This document shows positions 42,901 through 51,600 of a stretch of DNA of 64,000 bases, in pieces. The DNA comes from Stappia sp. 28M-7. Its GTDB lineage: Bacteria; Pseudomonadota; Alphaproteobacteria; Rhizobiales; Stappiaceae. The stretch lies in assembly GCF_014252955.1 (NCBI RefSeq), contig NZ_JACMIA010000001.1, positions 3,308,258 through 3,372,257 on the forward strand. Reading direction: 5' to 3'. Both the position numbers and the translations under genes were made by a program. Numbering within the stretch: the first letter of the stretch is position 1; each line of letters starts with the position of its first letter. A model generated the notes under the pieces. The model was given only the letters and a program-made list of their open reading frames with translations. It was not told the origin of the DNA and did no database searches.

Positions 42901-45508
42901 CGCGGAGATCAACGTGTCGCTCGGCTCCAAGGTGTTCGAGGTCGCCGAGACCCTGGACAGCCGCTCTGCGGAACTGGAGCGGATGCTGGCCGAGCGCCTT
43001 GCCGCGATCACCGGCACGCTCACCAGCGAGACCGAGCGCGCCCGCGAGACCCTCTCCGAGGTCGTCATCGAGGCCGGCGGCACGGTGGACCGCCTCAGCG
43101 GCACACTTTCGGGTGAAAGCAGCAAGCTGAAGGAGATCATCGAGACCACGCTGGACGAGGCGACCACCAAGCTGGAAGGCGAAGGAGCGCGTCTGCGCCA
43201 GATCGTCCTCGGCTCGGTCGGCGAGGCCCGCGGTGCCCTTCAGAGCGAGAGCGAGAAGGCCGCAGAAGCCATCATCGCCTCCCTGTCCGGCGCCACCGGC
43301 AACCTGTCGAGCGAAGGCGAACGCCTCCGCGAGCTGCTGCTGTCGGCTGTGGGCGAAGCCGCCCGTTCGCTGGCTGCGGAAAGCGAGAAGGCCCGCACCC
43401 TCTTCGTCGGCACGCTCGGCGAGATGAGCGGCGCCCTCGGCAGCGAGAGCGACAAGGTCCGCGAAGACCTGACCCGCACCGTCGCCGATGTCGCGAGCAC
43501 CCTGTCGGCAGAGAGCGAGCAGGCCCGCATGGTGCTTGCCCGCACGGTCGAGGAAATCCGCAACACCGTCTCCGGCGAAGCCGACGGCGTGCGCTCGCAG
43601 GTGGCTGGCGCGGTTCGTGCCGCGGCAGACCTGCTGGCCGAGCGCGGCAACGCAGTTGCCGAAGATCTGGTGGCCCGCGCGGATGCGCTCAACCAGGCGC
43701 TCGACGAGCGCGCCGGCACGCTGTCGCAGCTGCTCGGCACGGACGGCAACGCAATGGTCAACGCCATCGAGGAGCGGGCGCATGCCCTCACCTCGCGCGT
43801 GTCGGAAATCCACGACGCAATCCTGGAAGCCATCACAGTCAAGGGCCGCGACGTCACCGACAACTTCGCCCGTACCGGTCTGGATGCCACCCGCAAGCTG
43901 GTGGAAGCCGGCGACGCGCTGGTCGCCACGCTGGACGAGCGCAGCACGTCGGCGGCAGAAGTTCTCGGCAGCACCAAGGCGCAGCTGGAGAGCGACATCA
44001 CCGCCCTGCTGGACCGCCTGACCGAGTCCAACAGCCTGCTCAGCGACGTCGTCGCAAATGCCGGCGACAACCTCGGCAAGGTGGAGACGTCCCTGTCGCG
44101 CAGCGCCGGCGAGTTCCGCACGGCGATCGACCGGGCGCTCAGCGAGACCACGGCCTCGGCCGGTTCTCTCGAGAACCAGACCTCGGTCCTCAAGCAGGTC
44201 TCGCAGGAGGTCCTCAGCGACATCTCCTCGCTGGCCAGCCGCCTGGAGGACCATGGCCGCATGCTGAGCGAAGCCGCCAAGAACCTCGACGAAACCAACC
44301 GCGAAGTCGACGCCCGCGTCGGCGAGCGCAAGACCGCGATCGAGGAAGTGGCGGACACGCTGCTCGCCAAGACCGAGGCGGTCGACAGCCTGATGCGCAC
44401 CTTCTCCAAGCAGCTCGAATCGGCTCTGACCGGGGCCGACCAGAAGAGCCGCGAGGTGACCAGCATGCTGACGGCCGCGGCCGAGGCGGCAACCGCATCG
44501 GTGAGCGAGCAGTTCGAGTCGATGCGCCTGTCGGCCGGCCTGGAGGGCCAGAAGGCCCGCGAGGCCGTGCGTGCCGCACAGGACGACATCGTCGCCGAAA
44601 TGTCGAAGACCCTCTCGGAGGCCTCCGAGCGCTTCACCGAGGCAACGACCCGCATGCGCGACGTCGCCCGCGACGTCCACCGCGAGCTGGAGAAGACCCG
44701 CGCCGAACTCAAGCGCGGCATTCTCGACCTGCCGGAAGAAGCGGAGCAGTCCGCGTCGGCCCTGCGCAAGATCGTCAGCGAGCAGGTTCGCGCGCTGACC
44801 GAGCTGTCGGAGATCGTCGCCCGCCAGTCGAACGTGCTGGACACCTCGCGCGCCGGTGAGCGCGCGGCGACCGCCACGCTCGCCAATGTTGCGACGGCTG
44901 CAGCGCCTGCCCGCCAGGCTCCTGCACCGGAGCCGGCGGCACCGCGTCAGCAGCAGCAGCCTGCGGCTCCCGCACGCGGCGGAGAGATCCGCGGCGAGCT
45001 GCGCCGCAAGACGCTGAGCGACTTCGACGCTCCCAAGCCCGCACCGCAGGCCGAGGCTCCTCGCAGCGGCGGCCAGGGCAAGGGCTGGGTCTCCGACCTG
45101 CTGCGCCGTGCGTCGCAGGACGAGGCGCCGGCTGGTGACGAGCCCCAGGGCCGTTCACCGCTGCAGATGGTCGAGTCGCTGAACTCGCTGTCGATCGACA
45201 TCGCCCGTGCGATCGACCACGAGACGTTCATCGACCTGTGGGACCGCTACAAGCAGGGCGAGAGGCACGTGTTCACGCGCCGCCTCTACACCCTGCAGGG
45301 CCAGCAGACCTTCGACGAGATCCGCCAGAAGTACGCGCGCGATGCCGAGTTCCGCTCGGCTGTCGACCGCTACCTCGTGGATTTCGAGCAGCTGCTGTCC
45401 CAGGTCTCCCGCAACGACCGCGACAACATCATGAGCCAGACCTACCTGACGTCCGATACGGGCAAGGTCTACACCATGCTGGCGCATGCCAGCGGCCGGC
45501 TCGACTGA
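39941..45508 (+). CDS. giant apolipoprotein-like repeat protein, Growth Pole Ring (GPR) homologue candidate
   Basis: A 1855-residue protein. Residues 1-95 are a charged, disordered N-terminus. Two transmembrane helices lie at about 111-133 (FWFALALSVVWVAVGWWLAS) and 151-173 (SLILLSVAVVVPVLFFWAMA). From about 240 to 1500 the chain is built of helical 11/22/33-residue repeats of the type RGGEINDRLAETSANLFETL, giving a rod of more than 1000 residues; the repeat is that of apolipoprotein A1/A4/E. Residues about 1640-1740 are Ala/Pro/Gln-rich, and the last 115 residues are a distinct conserved-looking domain (HETFIDLWDRYKQGERHVFT ... YTMLAHASGRLD). The build equals that of the Agrobacterium GPR protein, a ring at the growing pole of Rhizobiales. 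Stand-alone gene with its own terminator. The GPR assignment is from architecture. Confidence 0.85.
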   Translation: MANPPKAKDPAEAALSAVEEALKIDFGDLDESDKASGNGSETASAGPASSERSTSERSGDLAATSTTSDSQRTSAKRGRGGGRPTSAANDDRRTIGNLIYALQRRPSSAPFWFALALSVVWVAVGWWLASAIFSTELSSVQSAGDIASSPSLILLSVAVVVPVLFFWAMALMIFRAQEMRIVARGMTEVALRLAEPEDVAKESILSVGQAIRREVAAMGDGIERAIARASELEVLVHNEVSSLERSYNDNELKIRALIDELVTQREAVVSNADRVRDSITGAHESLAAQLQATSEKIGEITDTATDRLTGAIEARVSEFNATVDGRVREITDTFSTAGGELIENLASHGESYVARLTGTGETLVDSMSRTGREFAETLESRGGEINDRFAATATEFVETLSLRGGEINDRLAETSANLFETLESRGTEINDTLANTGASIVDTLSVRSHEITEALTSTGQTVGDTITQRGEEITANLSLTSGKLIDTITTRTEDLLSTLDSRVTGLDASLAETGDRVVESISLRGQEVTDTISVKGAEIVETLSSRTSEVAEILRGTGESIVVDLSLRGGEIASKLDETAGSLTETITVRGTELADRLGSVGDKIHEAISVNGEALDQRLETRSQEMAKLIDGQTRAFRAALDEASATLGTSLSMHTSDFARTLSETGTELAHLIGSRGERVAGELTSIGDRLSQTLDERGTSLQSGLSGHLEQMEHLIGERGTELVASFERRTSELGETLDGRIESLNSTLDLRASTMAEALDTRIQGFDQTLSGGIETLTSTLDLRASTMAEALDTRISGFDETLSGGIERLSTTLDARTGQFEKTLNERTVALSDLLEDRSQAITLQLSDKVDQVGATLGSRAEEIGTSLSERSRLIGEAIEQHLVTFEGSIGSKVEQAANAMSDKAEHLANTMSLGTERIDQALDARARQISETLIARTREIAAAFVDGQTEMSKSLDQRLTDAGAVLSRQSQELTDTLSDRIAEINVSLGSKVFEVAETLDSRSAELERMLAERLAAITGTLTSETERARETLSEVVIEAGGTVDRLSGTLSGESSKLKEIIETTLDEATTKLEGEGARLRQIVLGSVGEARGALQSESEKAAEAIIASLSGATGNLSSEGERLRELLLSAVGEAARSLAAESEKARTLFVGTLGEMSGALGSESDKVREDLTRTVADVASTLSAESEQARMVLARTVEEIRNTVSGEADGVRSQVAGAVRAAADLLAERGNAVAEDLVARADALNQALDERAGTLSQLLGTDGNAMVNAIEERAHALTSRVSEIHDAILEAITVKGRDVTDNFARTGLDATRKLVEAGDALVATLDERSTSAAEVLGSTKAQLESDITALLDRLTESNSLLSDVVANAGDNLGKVETSLSRSAGEFRTAIDRALSETTASAGSLENQTSVLKQVSQEVLSDISSLASRLEDHGRMLSEAAKNLDETNREVDARVGERKTAIEEVADTLLAKTEAVDSLMRTFSKQLESALTGADQKSREVTSMLTAAAEAATASVSEQFESMRLSAGLEGQKAREAVRAAQDDIVAEMSKTLSEASERFTEATTRMRDVARDVHRELEKTRAELKRGILDLPEEAEQSASALRKIVSEQVRALTELSEIVARQSNVLDTSRAGERAATATLANVATAAAPARQAPAPEPAAPRQQQQPAAPARGGEIRGELRRKTLSDFDAPKPAPQAEAPRSGGQGKGWVSDLLRRASQDEAPAGDEPQGRSPLQMVESLNSLSIDIARAIDHETFIDLWDRYKQGERHVFTRRLYTLQGQQTFDEIRQKYARDAEFRSAVDRYLVDFEQLLSQVSRNDRDNIMSQTYLTSDTGKVYTMLAHASGRLD
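42191..42388 (+). repeat. in-gene tandem repeat, two 99-bp units
   Basis: Within the giant protein, the 33-residue unit LDLRASTMAEALDTR-I-x-GFDxTLSGGIE is repeated twice back to back (42191-42289 and 42290-42388) with few nucleotide differences. It is the most recent-looking duplication in the repeat array. Confidence 0.85.
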
Positions 45509-45560
45509 TCGCGGCGGGGCGGCATCGCCCCCCCTGCCCGGATACGGTTTCATCAAAAGC

Positions 45561-45592
45561 AAACGCGGTCCCTCGGGGCCGCGTTTGTCGTT
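45561..45592 (+). terminator. rho-independent terminator of the giant protein gene
   Basis: AAACGCGGTCCC / GGGGCCGCGTTT, a 12-bp stem with one G-T wobble and a 2-nt loop core, followed by GTCGTTT. It lies 52 bp after the stop. Confidence 0.8.
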
Positions 45593-46077
45593 TGGGGGCA
45601 GAGGGGATGAAAGGTCGCTCCCCCTCGGAGGTCATCCCGGTCAAGCGAAGCGCAGAACCGGGAGCCAATGGCAACCCCGGCAGGCGTGAGGCAGAAGGCG
45701 CTCACCCCACTCTCGGCTGTCATGCCTGCGAAGGCAGGCATCCAGCATCCGCCGGAGCGTGTGGGTTTGCGCAACCAGGCCCCCCTGAGCGAGGGGGCTC
45801 GCGGCAGTGCCGAGGTCTGAGCCGAAGCGTTCGGGGTTACTGGATCCCGGTCTTCGGCTGTGCCGAGACCGGGACGACAGGCGGGGCGTGGGCGCGCGTC
45901 GGCGTGCCCTCACCGCCGCTCTGGGAACGAATAGGCCCCGGCGCGCGCTTCGCTTGGCCGGGGTGACGGCAGAGGGGATGTGGGCAGGCCATTCTCAGAA
46001 CGTCGTCCCGGGCAAGGCGCCGCCCGACCCGTGATGACAACTGGACGACGGCCGCGAGGACGCCAAGCTCGCGCCGA
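45593..46077. other. intergenic stretch with palindromic repeats
   Basis: No gene seen. It holds the four palindromes listed separately, and beyond 45990 nothing recognisable up to the end of the minus-strand lipoprotein gene at 46078. Confidence 0.6.
45631..45963. repeat. cluster of four interspersed palindromic elements
   Basis: Four imperfect hairpins in a row: 45631-45664 (TCCCGGT/ACCGGGA, loop containing AAGCGAAGCGCAG), 45722-45741 (ATGCCTGC-gaag-GCAGGCAT), 45845-45874 (TCCCGGTCTTCGGC/GCCGAGACCGGGA) and 45936-45963 (CCCCGGC/GCCGGGG). The wording GTCATCCCGG(T/C)CAAGCGAAGCGC...CCGGGA is typical of small mobile intergenic repeats of alphaproteobacteria. They may spread as non-autonomous elements. 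Confidence 0.7.
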
Positions 46078-46713
46078 TCAGACGTTGGACAGGACCCAGG
46101 TCGACATCTCGCGCAGCACGCTGTCGGTTGCCGCATTTATCGCATCGACCGCGTCGCGCACGTTGGTGCTGCGCGCCGGGGCTTCTGCCCGGAAGATGCG
46201 GCTCGCTTTGGTGCGGCCGTTGCGGTCGTTGACCAGACGGGCCATCACCTCGACCACTGCGCGGTTCTGGCCGTCGATCTGCAGCTGGAAGGACCTGAGA
46301 TCCGTCTGAAGCTGGTAGTCGATCAGCAGTCCCTCGCCCGGCAGACCGACGCCGCGCAGGCCGCGGGTGTTCTCCAGCGACTGGACGATCTTTGCCTGCA
46401 CCACCTTGGGCAGCGTGTCCGTCCAGGCCGCCTTGGGGAAATAGGTGTAGACAGGGCCGGCATCGACGACGGCAATGGACGCCGTATCGAGCGCCTGCAG
46501 GGCGCGCGGCGCAGGCACCAGGACCTGGATGCTGCCGCTGCGCCCCGGCACGGTCTTTTCCGTGACGGTCGGCGTGGTCAGCCCGTAATAGGCGTCCGGG
46601 GTGCTCGCGGAGCCGCAACCGGCAAGCAGAAGTGCCAGCGACAGCCCTGCGGCCGTCACTGCGCCCCTGACGCGACCCGTCCCACACATACAAAACTCCA
46701 CTTTTCGCATCAT
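46078..46713 (-). CDS. ABC-transport auxiliary lipoprotein (MlaB/PqiC-like component)
   Basis: A 211-residue lipoprotein: signal peptide ending in the lipobox LLAGC (lipidated cysteine near residue 33), then the PqiC/DUF330-type fold (VLVPAPRALQALDTASIAVV; TDTLPKVVQAKIVQSLEN). It probably docks the MCE protein to the outer membrane. It overlaps the MCE stop by 4 nt and is last in the operon of permease, ATPase, MCE and lipoprotein. Confidence 0.85.
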   Translation of the reverse strand: MMRKVEFCMCGTGRVRGAVTAAGLSLALLLAGCGSASTPDAYYGLTTPTVTEKTVPGRSGSIQVLVPAPRALQALDTASIAVVDAGPVYTYFPKAAWTDTLPKVVQAKIVQSLENTRGLRGVGLPGEGLLIDYQLQTDLRSFQLQIDGQNRAVVEVMARLVNDRNGRTKASRIFRAEAPARSTNVRDAVDAINAATDSVLREMSTWVLSNV

Positions 46714-48359
46714 CGCCGCTGCGCACCTCCGAAGGTCGGCTTGTCCGGCCCGCCGAAGATCACGCGCTGCGGATCGCGGTTGAGGTCTGCCGCCGTGCGC
46801 TGGATCTCCAGCAGCGTGCGGCTGAGCTGTGCCATGGCATTGGAGAAATCGGTCGAGCCGCGTGCGGTGAAACGCTCCAGCCCGCTGGTGATCGGTCCGA
46901 CCCGCTCGGCGAGCACGTCGGCGACCTTGCGGATCGACGCGGCCGCCTGCGTCGCCTCGGCGATCAGTCCCTCGCCGTCACCCTCCACCATCGCGTCGAC
47001 CTTGTCGACGACGCTCTGGACGCGGGTCCCGGTCGCATTGAGCTTCGAGGCCAGTTCCTGCGCATCGCGGACGATCTGGTCGATCTGCGGGCCGCGTCCC
47101 TTAAGGCTCTGGCTGAACTCGTTCACATTGTCGACCGCTTCGCCGGCCTTCTCGATGGCATCGGTCACGATCTTCGTCTTGCCGGCGATCTCCCCTGAGA
47201 AGCGCTCGACGGACGCCACCAGGCTCTTGACCTGCTCCGGATCCACGGCAGCGACCACCTGGTCGATCCGGTCGACGGTGGCGACGAGCTGCGTGCCGAT
47301 GGCACGTGCATCCGCCAGGACCTGGCGAATGTCTTCCTTACCCTCGGCCAGGGACGTGCTGGCCTGTTCCAGGTTCTCCATCGTCCGGGTCGAGGACACC
47401 ACCAGCCGGTCGATATCCGCAGACCGCTCCTGAAGCACGGATGCAAAGGCCGAAGCGCCGTCGACGATCCGCGTGATCGCCTCGGGACGGACGGTCTCGA
47501 TCACCGCATCGACCTTGGCAAGGCTGGCCGTCAGGCCTGAAGCGAACTGCTGCAGCTCCTGGGCCGCGCCCTCGGCATTGGCGACGAGCTCTGTCAATCC
47601 GTCTGCCGCCTCTGCCGCCTTGGACGTGACCTCGGCGGCATTGTTGACGATCTCGGTCACACGGCCGGGGGGTACCGCATCGACAACGGCGGTCGCACTG
47701 TTGACCAGCCCTTCAAGCCGGCCGGACAGGCTCTGCAGCGCCTCGCCGGTGCTGGCGACGCTCGCCATGAAATTATCGACGCCATCGGCATTGCTCGCCA
47801 GCGCATCGGAAAACACGCGGGCATTGACGATGATCTTGTTCACTTCCTCACGATTGTCGTTCACCACCCGCTCGATCGAGGCGAGCGTGGTGTCGGCGCG
47901 GCTGAGAATGTCCCGCGCACCCTCCACGATATCCTCGAAGGCCGACTTCTCGGCATAGATGACCGGAGGCTCTTCGTCGTTGGGGTCGAGCAGCAGCGGC
48001 GCGCTGGTCGAGCCGCCGGACAGATCGACATAGGCAATGCCCGAAAGCGTCTGGAACCCGAGTGTTGCCTTGACGTCGCTGCGCAGGGGCGTGGTCGGGC
48101 TGACGCGGATCGTCGCAATCACGACGCGTGGATCCTTCGGATCGAAGCCCAGTTCCCCGACATCGCCGACCTTGATGCCGTTGAAATTGACAGCGCCGCC
48201 GACGGACAACCCGGTCACCGCCCCATTGAAGACGACCTTGACCGGCAACGCGCGCGGCCCTTCAGCCCGGCTGCCGAGCCAGTAGATAAAAACAAAACCG
48301 ACAATGAGCGTCGCGAAGACGAATGCACCAATGGCAATATAATTCGCGCGGGTTTCCAT
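46710..48359 (-). CDS. MCE/MlaD-family substrate-binding protein
   Basis: A 549-residue protein: N-terminal inner-membrane anchor (about residues 5-28, YIAIGAFVFATLIVGFVFIYWLG), one MCE domain (about 38-118) and a very long helical/coiled-coil tail (about 150-530). The short MlaD of E. coli has only the MCE domain; this long single-MCE type likely forms a hexameric tunnel with a needle crossing the periplasm, as in PqiB/YebT-like or long MlaD proteins. It handles lipid traffic between membranes. Neighbours are the matching permease, ATPase and lipoprotein. Confidence 0.92.
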   Translation of the reverse strand: METRANYIAIGAFVFATLIVGFVFIYWLGSRAEGPRALPVKVVFNGAVTGLSVGGAVNFNGIKVGDVGELGFDPKDPRVVIATIRVSPTTPLRSDVKATLGFQTLSGIAYVDLSGGSTSAPLLLDPNDEEPPVIYAEKSAFEDIVEGARDILSRADTTLASIERVVNDNREEVNKIIVNARVFSDALASNADGVDNFMASVASTGEALQSLSGRLEGLVNSATAVVDAVPPGRVTEIVNNAAEVTSKAAEAADGLTELVANAEGAAQELQQFASGLTASLAKVDAVIETVRPEAITRIVDGASAFASVLQERSADIDRLVVSSTRTMENLEQASTSLAEGKEDIRQVLADARAIGTQLVATVDRIDQVVAAVDPEQVKSLVASVERFSGEIAGKTKIVTDAIEKAGEAVDNVNEFSQSLKGRGPQIDQIVRDAQELASKLNATGTRVQSVVDKVDAMVEGDGEGLIAEATQAAASIRKVADVLAERVGPITSGLERFTARGSTDFSNAMAQLSRTLLEIQRTAADLNRDPQRVIFGGPDKPTFGGAQRR

Positions 48360-48377
48360 GCTTACGCCTGTTCCTGC

Positions 48378-49187
48378 CTATACCCGCCGCAACGCGCGTT
48401 CGCCGTTGAAATAGGACTGCACCCAGGCATTGTCGAATTCCATGAGTTCGACGACCGTCCCCGTCTTCAACACCTTCTTTTCTCCTAATACCGCGACGCG
48501 GTCGCAAATGGAATGCAGGCTGTCGAGATCATGAGTGACCATGTAGACAGTGAGGCCGAGCGTATCGCGCAGTTTGCGCACCAGATCGTCGAATGCCGCC
48601 GCGCCGATCGGGTCGAGACCTGACGTCGGCTCGTCGAGAAAGACGAGGTCCGGATCGAGGGCCAGCGAGCGCGCAAGGCTCGCCCGCTTGATCATGCCGC
48701 CGGAGAGCTCGGACGGGAACTTCTCCGCCGCATTGCGCGGCAGGCCGACCATTTCCAGCTTCAACAGGGCGAGCTCGTCCATCAGCCGCTGCGACATGCG
48801 CATGTGCTCGCGCATCGGCACCTGGATATTCTGCCGCACGGTGAGCGAGGAGAACAGGGCGCCTTGCTGAAACAGCACGCCCCAGCGGCGCTCCACCGCC
48901 TGCCGTTCCTCCGGCGAGGCCTTGTCGAGATCGACGCCGAACACCTCGATGGTGCCGGCCCGCTTCGGCGTGAGGCCGAGAATGGCGCGCATCAGCACCG
49001 ACTTGCCGGTGCCCGATCCGCCGACGAAGCCCAGGATCTCCCGTGTCCGCACGTCGAGATCCAGATCCTTGAGGACCACCGTCGAGCCGAAACCGACCGT
49101 CACGCCGCGGGCGCGCAGGATCACCTCCTCGCCGGGCGCGTTCGTCTCGTCCGCGGTCGGCGGCGCAAGGGCAGTATCGGACGGCAT
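48378..49187 (-). CDS. MlaF-like ABC transporter ATP-binding protein
   Basis: A 269-residue ATPase: Walker A GGSGTGKS (about 56-63), Q-loop LFQQGALFSSLTVRQN, ABC signature LSGGM with MIKRASLARSLALDPDLVFLDEPTSGLDP (Walker B) and H-loop VTHDLDSL. Length and motifs match MlaF of the Mla phospholipid transport system. ATG at 49187 abuts the permease stop. It energises transport with the permease at 49188. Confidence 0.95.
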   Translation of the reverse strand: MPSDTALAPPTADETNAPGEEVILRARGVTVGFGSTVVLKDLDLDVRTREILGFVGGSGTGKSVLMRAILGLTPKRAGTIEVFGVDLDKASPEERQAVERRWGVLFQQGALFSSLTVRQNIQVPMREHMRMSQRLMDELALLKLEMVGLPRNAAEKFPSELSGGMIKRASLARSLALDPDLVFLDEPTSGLDPIGAAAFDDLVRKLRDTLGLTVYMVTHDLDSLHSICDRVAVLGEKKVLKTGTVVELMEFDNAWVQSYFNGERALRRV

Positions 49188-50333
49188 TCAGATCCCGATC
49201 GAAGAAAAGAAGATGGCGAACAGGCCGTCGACGACGATCACCATGAAGATCGCCTTCACGACGGACATGGTCGTGTGATGGCCAAGCGACTCGGCCGAAC
49301 CCGAGACTTTCATGCCTTCCACACAGGCCACAAGGCCGATGATCAACGCCATGAACGGCGCCTTGACGATGCCCACCATCAGAGTGTCGACGGTAACCGA
49401 CTGCTGCATCAGGTTGATGAAGACCCGCGGCGCCATGTCGAGATAGAGCCAGGAGATCAACCCGGCACCGAACAGGGCAGCAAGGTTGGACAGGAAGGTC
49501 AGGATCGGCAGGGCGAGAATGAGCGCGAAAAGCCGCGGCAGGATCAGCACTTCCGTGACCCGCAGCCCGATGACATGCAGCGCGTCGATCTCCTCGCGCA
49601 TTTTCATCGAGCCGATCTCGGCGGTGAACGCGGACCCGGACCGTCCCGCGACCATGATCGCCGTGAGAATCACGCCGATCTCGCGCAGCACCAGCACGCC
49701 GGACAGGTCCACCACGTAGACGTCGGCACCGAACTGCCGGAGGTAGAAGCCGCCCTGCTGGGCGATGATCGCACCGATGAGGAAGCTCATCAGCATGACG
49801 ATGGGCACGGCGCCGATACAGGCCCTGTCGAACTGGGTGGCGATGGAGACAATGCGAAGGCTCCGCGGGCGCAGGAACACGCCCGACAGCACGCTGACCA
49901 GGGACCCGACGATGTGGAGAATGGCGAGCGCGTCGCGCCCAATACCGACGACCTCGCGCCCCGTCGTCTCGAGAATGCTGAACAGCGACAACTTGTGACG
50001 CGCCGGCGCCCAGGGAGTCGGGTGGTGCTGCTCGACCTCGGAAATCAGCGCATCGAAGGACGGGAGCGCCCCCTGCAGGCTGACACGCGAGCCGTGAAAC
50101 TCCAGGTCGCCGCGCAAGCGGTGGATCAGCCAGGCACCCGCCGTATCCAGTCGCCCGACCTGCGACAGGTCGATATGGATACGACCGCCGGACGGCGCGT
50201 CGATGCCCTCGACGGCCTGTTCGAGAATCTCGCCGTGATGGATCGTCCAGGGCCCTGCAAGCACGAGGAGCAGGTCGCCGTCCTTCTCCGTCGCCGTGAG
50301 ACGCGGTATCTCCTGTGCTGCATCAACCGTCAT
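49188..50333 (-). CDS. MlaE-like permease with N-terminal STAS-like domain
   Basis: A 381-residue inner-membrane protein. Residues about 8-105 form a STAS-like domain (LDTAGAWLIHRLRGDLEF), equivalent to MlaB fused to MlaE. The permease part has 5-6 helices (IVMLMSFLIGAIIAQQGGFYLRQFG; MVAGRSGSAFTAEIGSM, the conserved loop that contacts the ATPase). First gene of the operon; ATG at 50333 begins the STAS domain, the earlier in-frame codons are not family-like. Confidence 0.92.
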   Translation of the reverse strand: MTVDAAQEIPRLTATEKDGDLLLVLAGPWTIHHGEILEQAVEGIDAPSGGRIHIDLSQVGRLDTAGAWLIHRLRGDLEFHGSRVSLQGALPSFDALISEVEQHHPTPWAPARHKLSLFSILETTGREVVGIGRDALAILHIVGSLVSVLSGVFLRPRSLRIVSIATQFDRACIGAVPIVMLMSFLIGAIIAQQGGFYLRQFGADVYVVDLSGVLVLREIGVILTAIMVAGRSGSAFTAEIGSMKMREEIDALHVIGLRVTEVLILPRLFALILALPILTFLSNLAALFGAGLISWLYLDMAPRVFINLMQQSVTVDTLMVGIVKAPFMALIIGLVACVEGMKVSGSAESLGHHTTMSVVKAIFMVIVVDGLFAIFFSSIGI

Positions 50334-50586
50334 GCCAGCTGTCGTCCCGTCCCTTTGGATCCTGAGTCCGGCAGCCGGGCTGCCTGCCTCCTCCTCGCAT
50401 GAGGAGACCGGTCGGGCGGCCCCGCCCCCTTGCCGAGCCTCCCAGGCACCACGTATACCTTGGCGCCAATGCAAGCGTCCACCCGGCCACCGCTTTCGCG
50501 GGCGTACGGTCCTGCCAACGTCTGGCTGTCGCCCGGCAAGCGCCTGGCCGACCAGTCCGGAAAATTCCGACTATCAGGAGACCACG

Positions 50587-51600
50587 ATGGAAATCGCCCA
50601 TCCCTACCTGCTGTTCCTCGGCGACGTGCCGGACGCCCTGGCCGCCAAGACAGGCCTCGGCATCGTTGACTGGCGGCGCGACTGGTGCCTCGGCCAGCAT
50701 CGGCTGGACGGATGCAAGGCGGACGCGAAACTCCCCGACATGTCACCGCAGGACGCCGCGAAGGCCGGCGCGCGGACCATGGTGATCGGTGCCGTCAATG
50801 CCGGCGGCGTGCTCCCCGAACATTGGGTCGCCTCCATCGTTGCTGCCCTGGATGCAGGAATGGACGTGGCCAGCGGGCTGCACATGCGCCTCGGCGCGGT
50901 GCCCGCCATCCGCGAGGCGGCCGAGCGCAACGGCCGCAAGCTGTTCGACGTACGCCATTCCGACATCCGCTTCGACACCGGCAAGGGCACCAAGCGCAGC
51001 GGCAAGCGGCTGCTGACCGTTGGAACCGACTGCTCGGTCGGTAAGAAATACTGCGCGCTGGCGCTGGAACAGGCGATGCGCGCCAAGGGCTTCGACGCCG
51101 ACTTCCGCGCTACCGGCCAGACCGGCGTTTTCATTTCCGGACGCGGCGTCTCGCTGGACGCAGTGATCGCGGACTTCATCTCGGGCGCTGCGGAATGGAT
51201 CTCGCCGGCCGCCGACGAAAACCACTGGGACCTCGTGGAAGGCCAGGGGTCGCTGTTCCACCCGTCCTTCGCCGGCGTGACCCTCGGCCTGCTGCACGGT
51301 TCGCAGCCCGACGCCTTCGTCGTCTGCCACGAGCCGACCCGCACCAACATGCGCGGCGTCAAGACACCGCTGCCGACGATCCAACAGGTCATCGACATGA
51401 CTGTGGCGCTCGGCAAGCTCACCAATCCGGACATCCGCTGCGTCGGCATCAGCATCAACACGGTGGCGCTGGACGAGGCCGAGGCGCGCAAGCTGCTCGC
51501 CGACACCGAGGCCGAATACGGCCTGCCGGCGACCGACCCCGTCCGCTTCGGCTGCGACAGCATCGTCGAGCGGATCGCGACCGAGTTCGGCAAGCCATGA
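50587..51600 (+). CDS. dgcN: DUF1611 P-loop protein, D-glutamate N-acyltransferase DgcN-like
   Basis: A 337-residue DUF1611 protein. The N-terminal half is a Rossmann-like domain; the P-loop region is GTDCSVGKKYCALAL near residue 147. FISGRGVSLDAVIADFISGAAE and VEGQGSLFHPSFAGVTLGLLHGSQPD follow, both family signatures. DgcN acetylates D-glutamate in a D-amino-acid catabolic pathway; the partner DgcA racemises N-acetyl-D-glutamate. The gene overlaps the next by 4 nt, the known dgcN-dgcA arrangement. RBS AGGAGA 8 nt upstream of ATG. Assignment rests on the pair; for a lone DUF1611 protein function would be open. Confidence 0.85.
   Translation: MEIAHPYLLFLGDVPDALAAKTGLGIVDWRRDWCLGQHRLDGCKADAKLPDMSPQDAAKAGARTMVIGAVNAGGVLPEHWVASIVAALDAGMDVASGLHMRLGAVPAIREAAERNGRKLFDVRHSDIRFDTGKGTKRSGKRLLTVGTDCSVGKKYCALALEQAMRAKGFDADFRATGQTGVFISGRGVSLDAVIADFISGAAEWISPAADENHWDLVEGQGSLFHPSFAGVTLGLLHGSQPDAFVVCHEPTRTNMRGVKTPLPTIQQVIDMTVALGKLTNPDIRCVGISINTVALDEAEARKLLADTEAEYGLPATDPVRFGCDSIVERIATEFGKP

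Noticed and set aside
40700-44500. Tandem DNA repeat or CRISPR-like array in the giant gene
   Set aside because: The units vary, have no constant spacer and encode in-frame helical repeats.
40993-44680. Long open frames on the minus strand opposite the giant repeat gene
   Set aside because: They mirror the repetitive, GC-rich plus-strand codons. They lack recognisable domains and are explained by the giant protein's frame.
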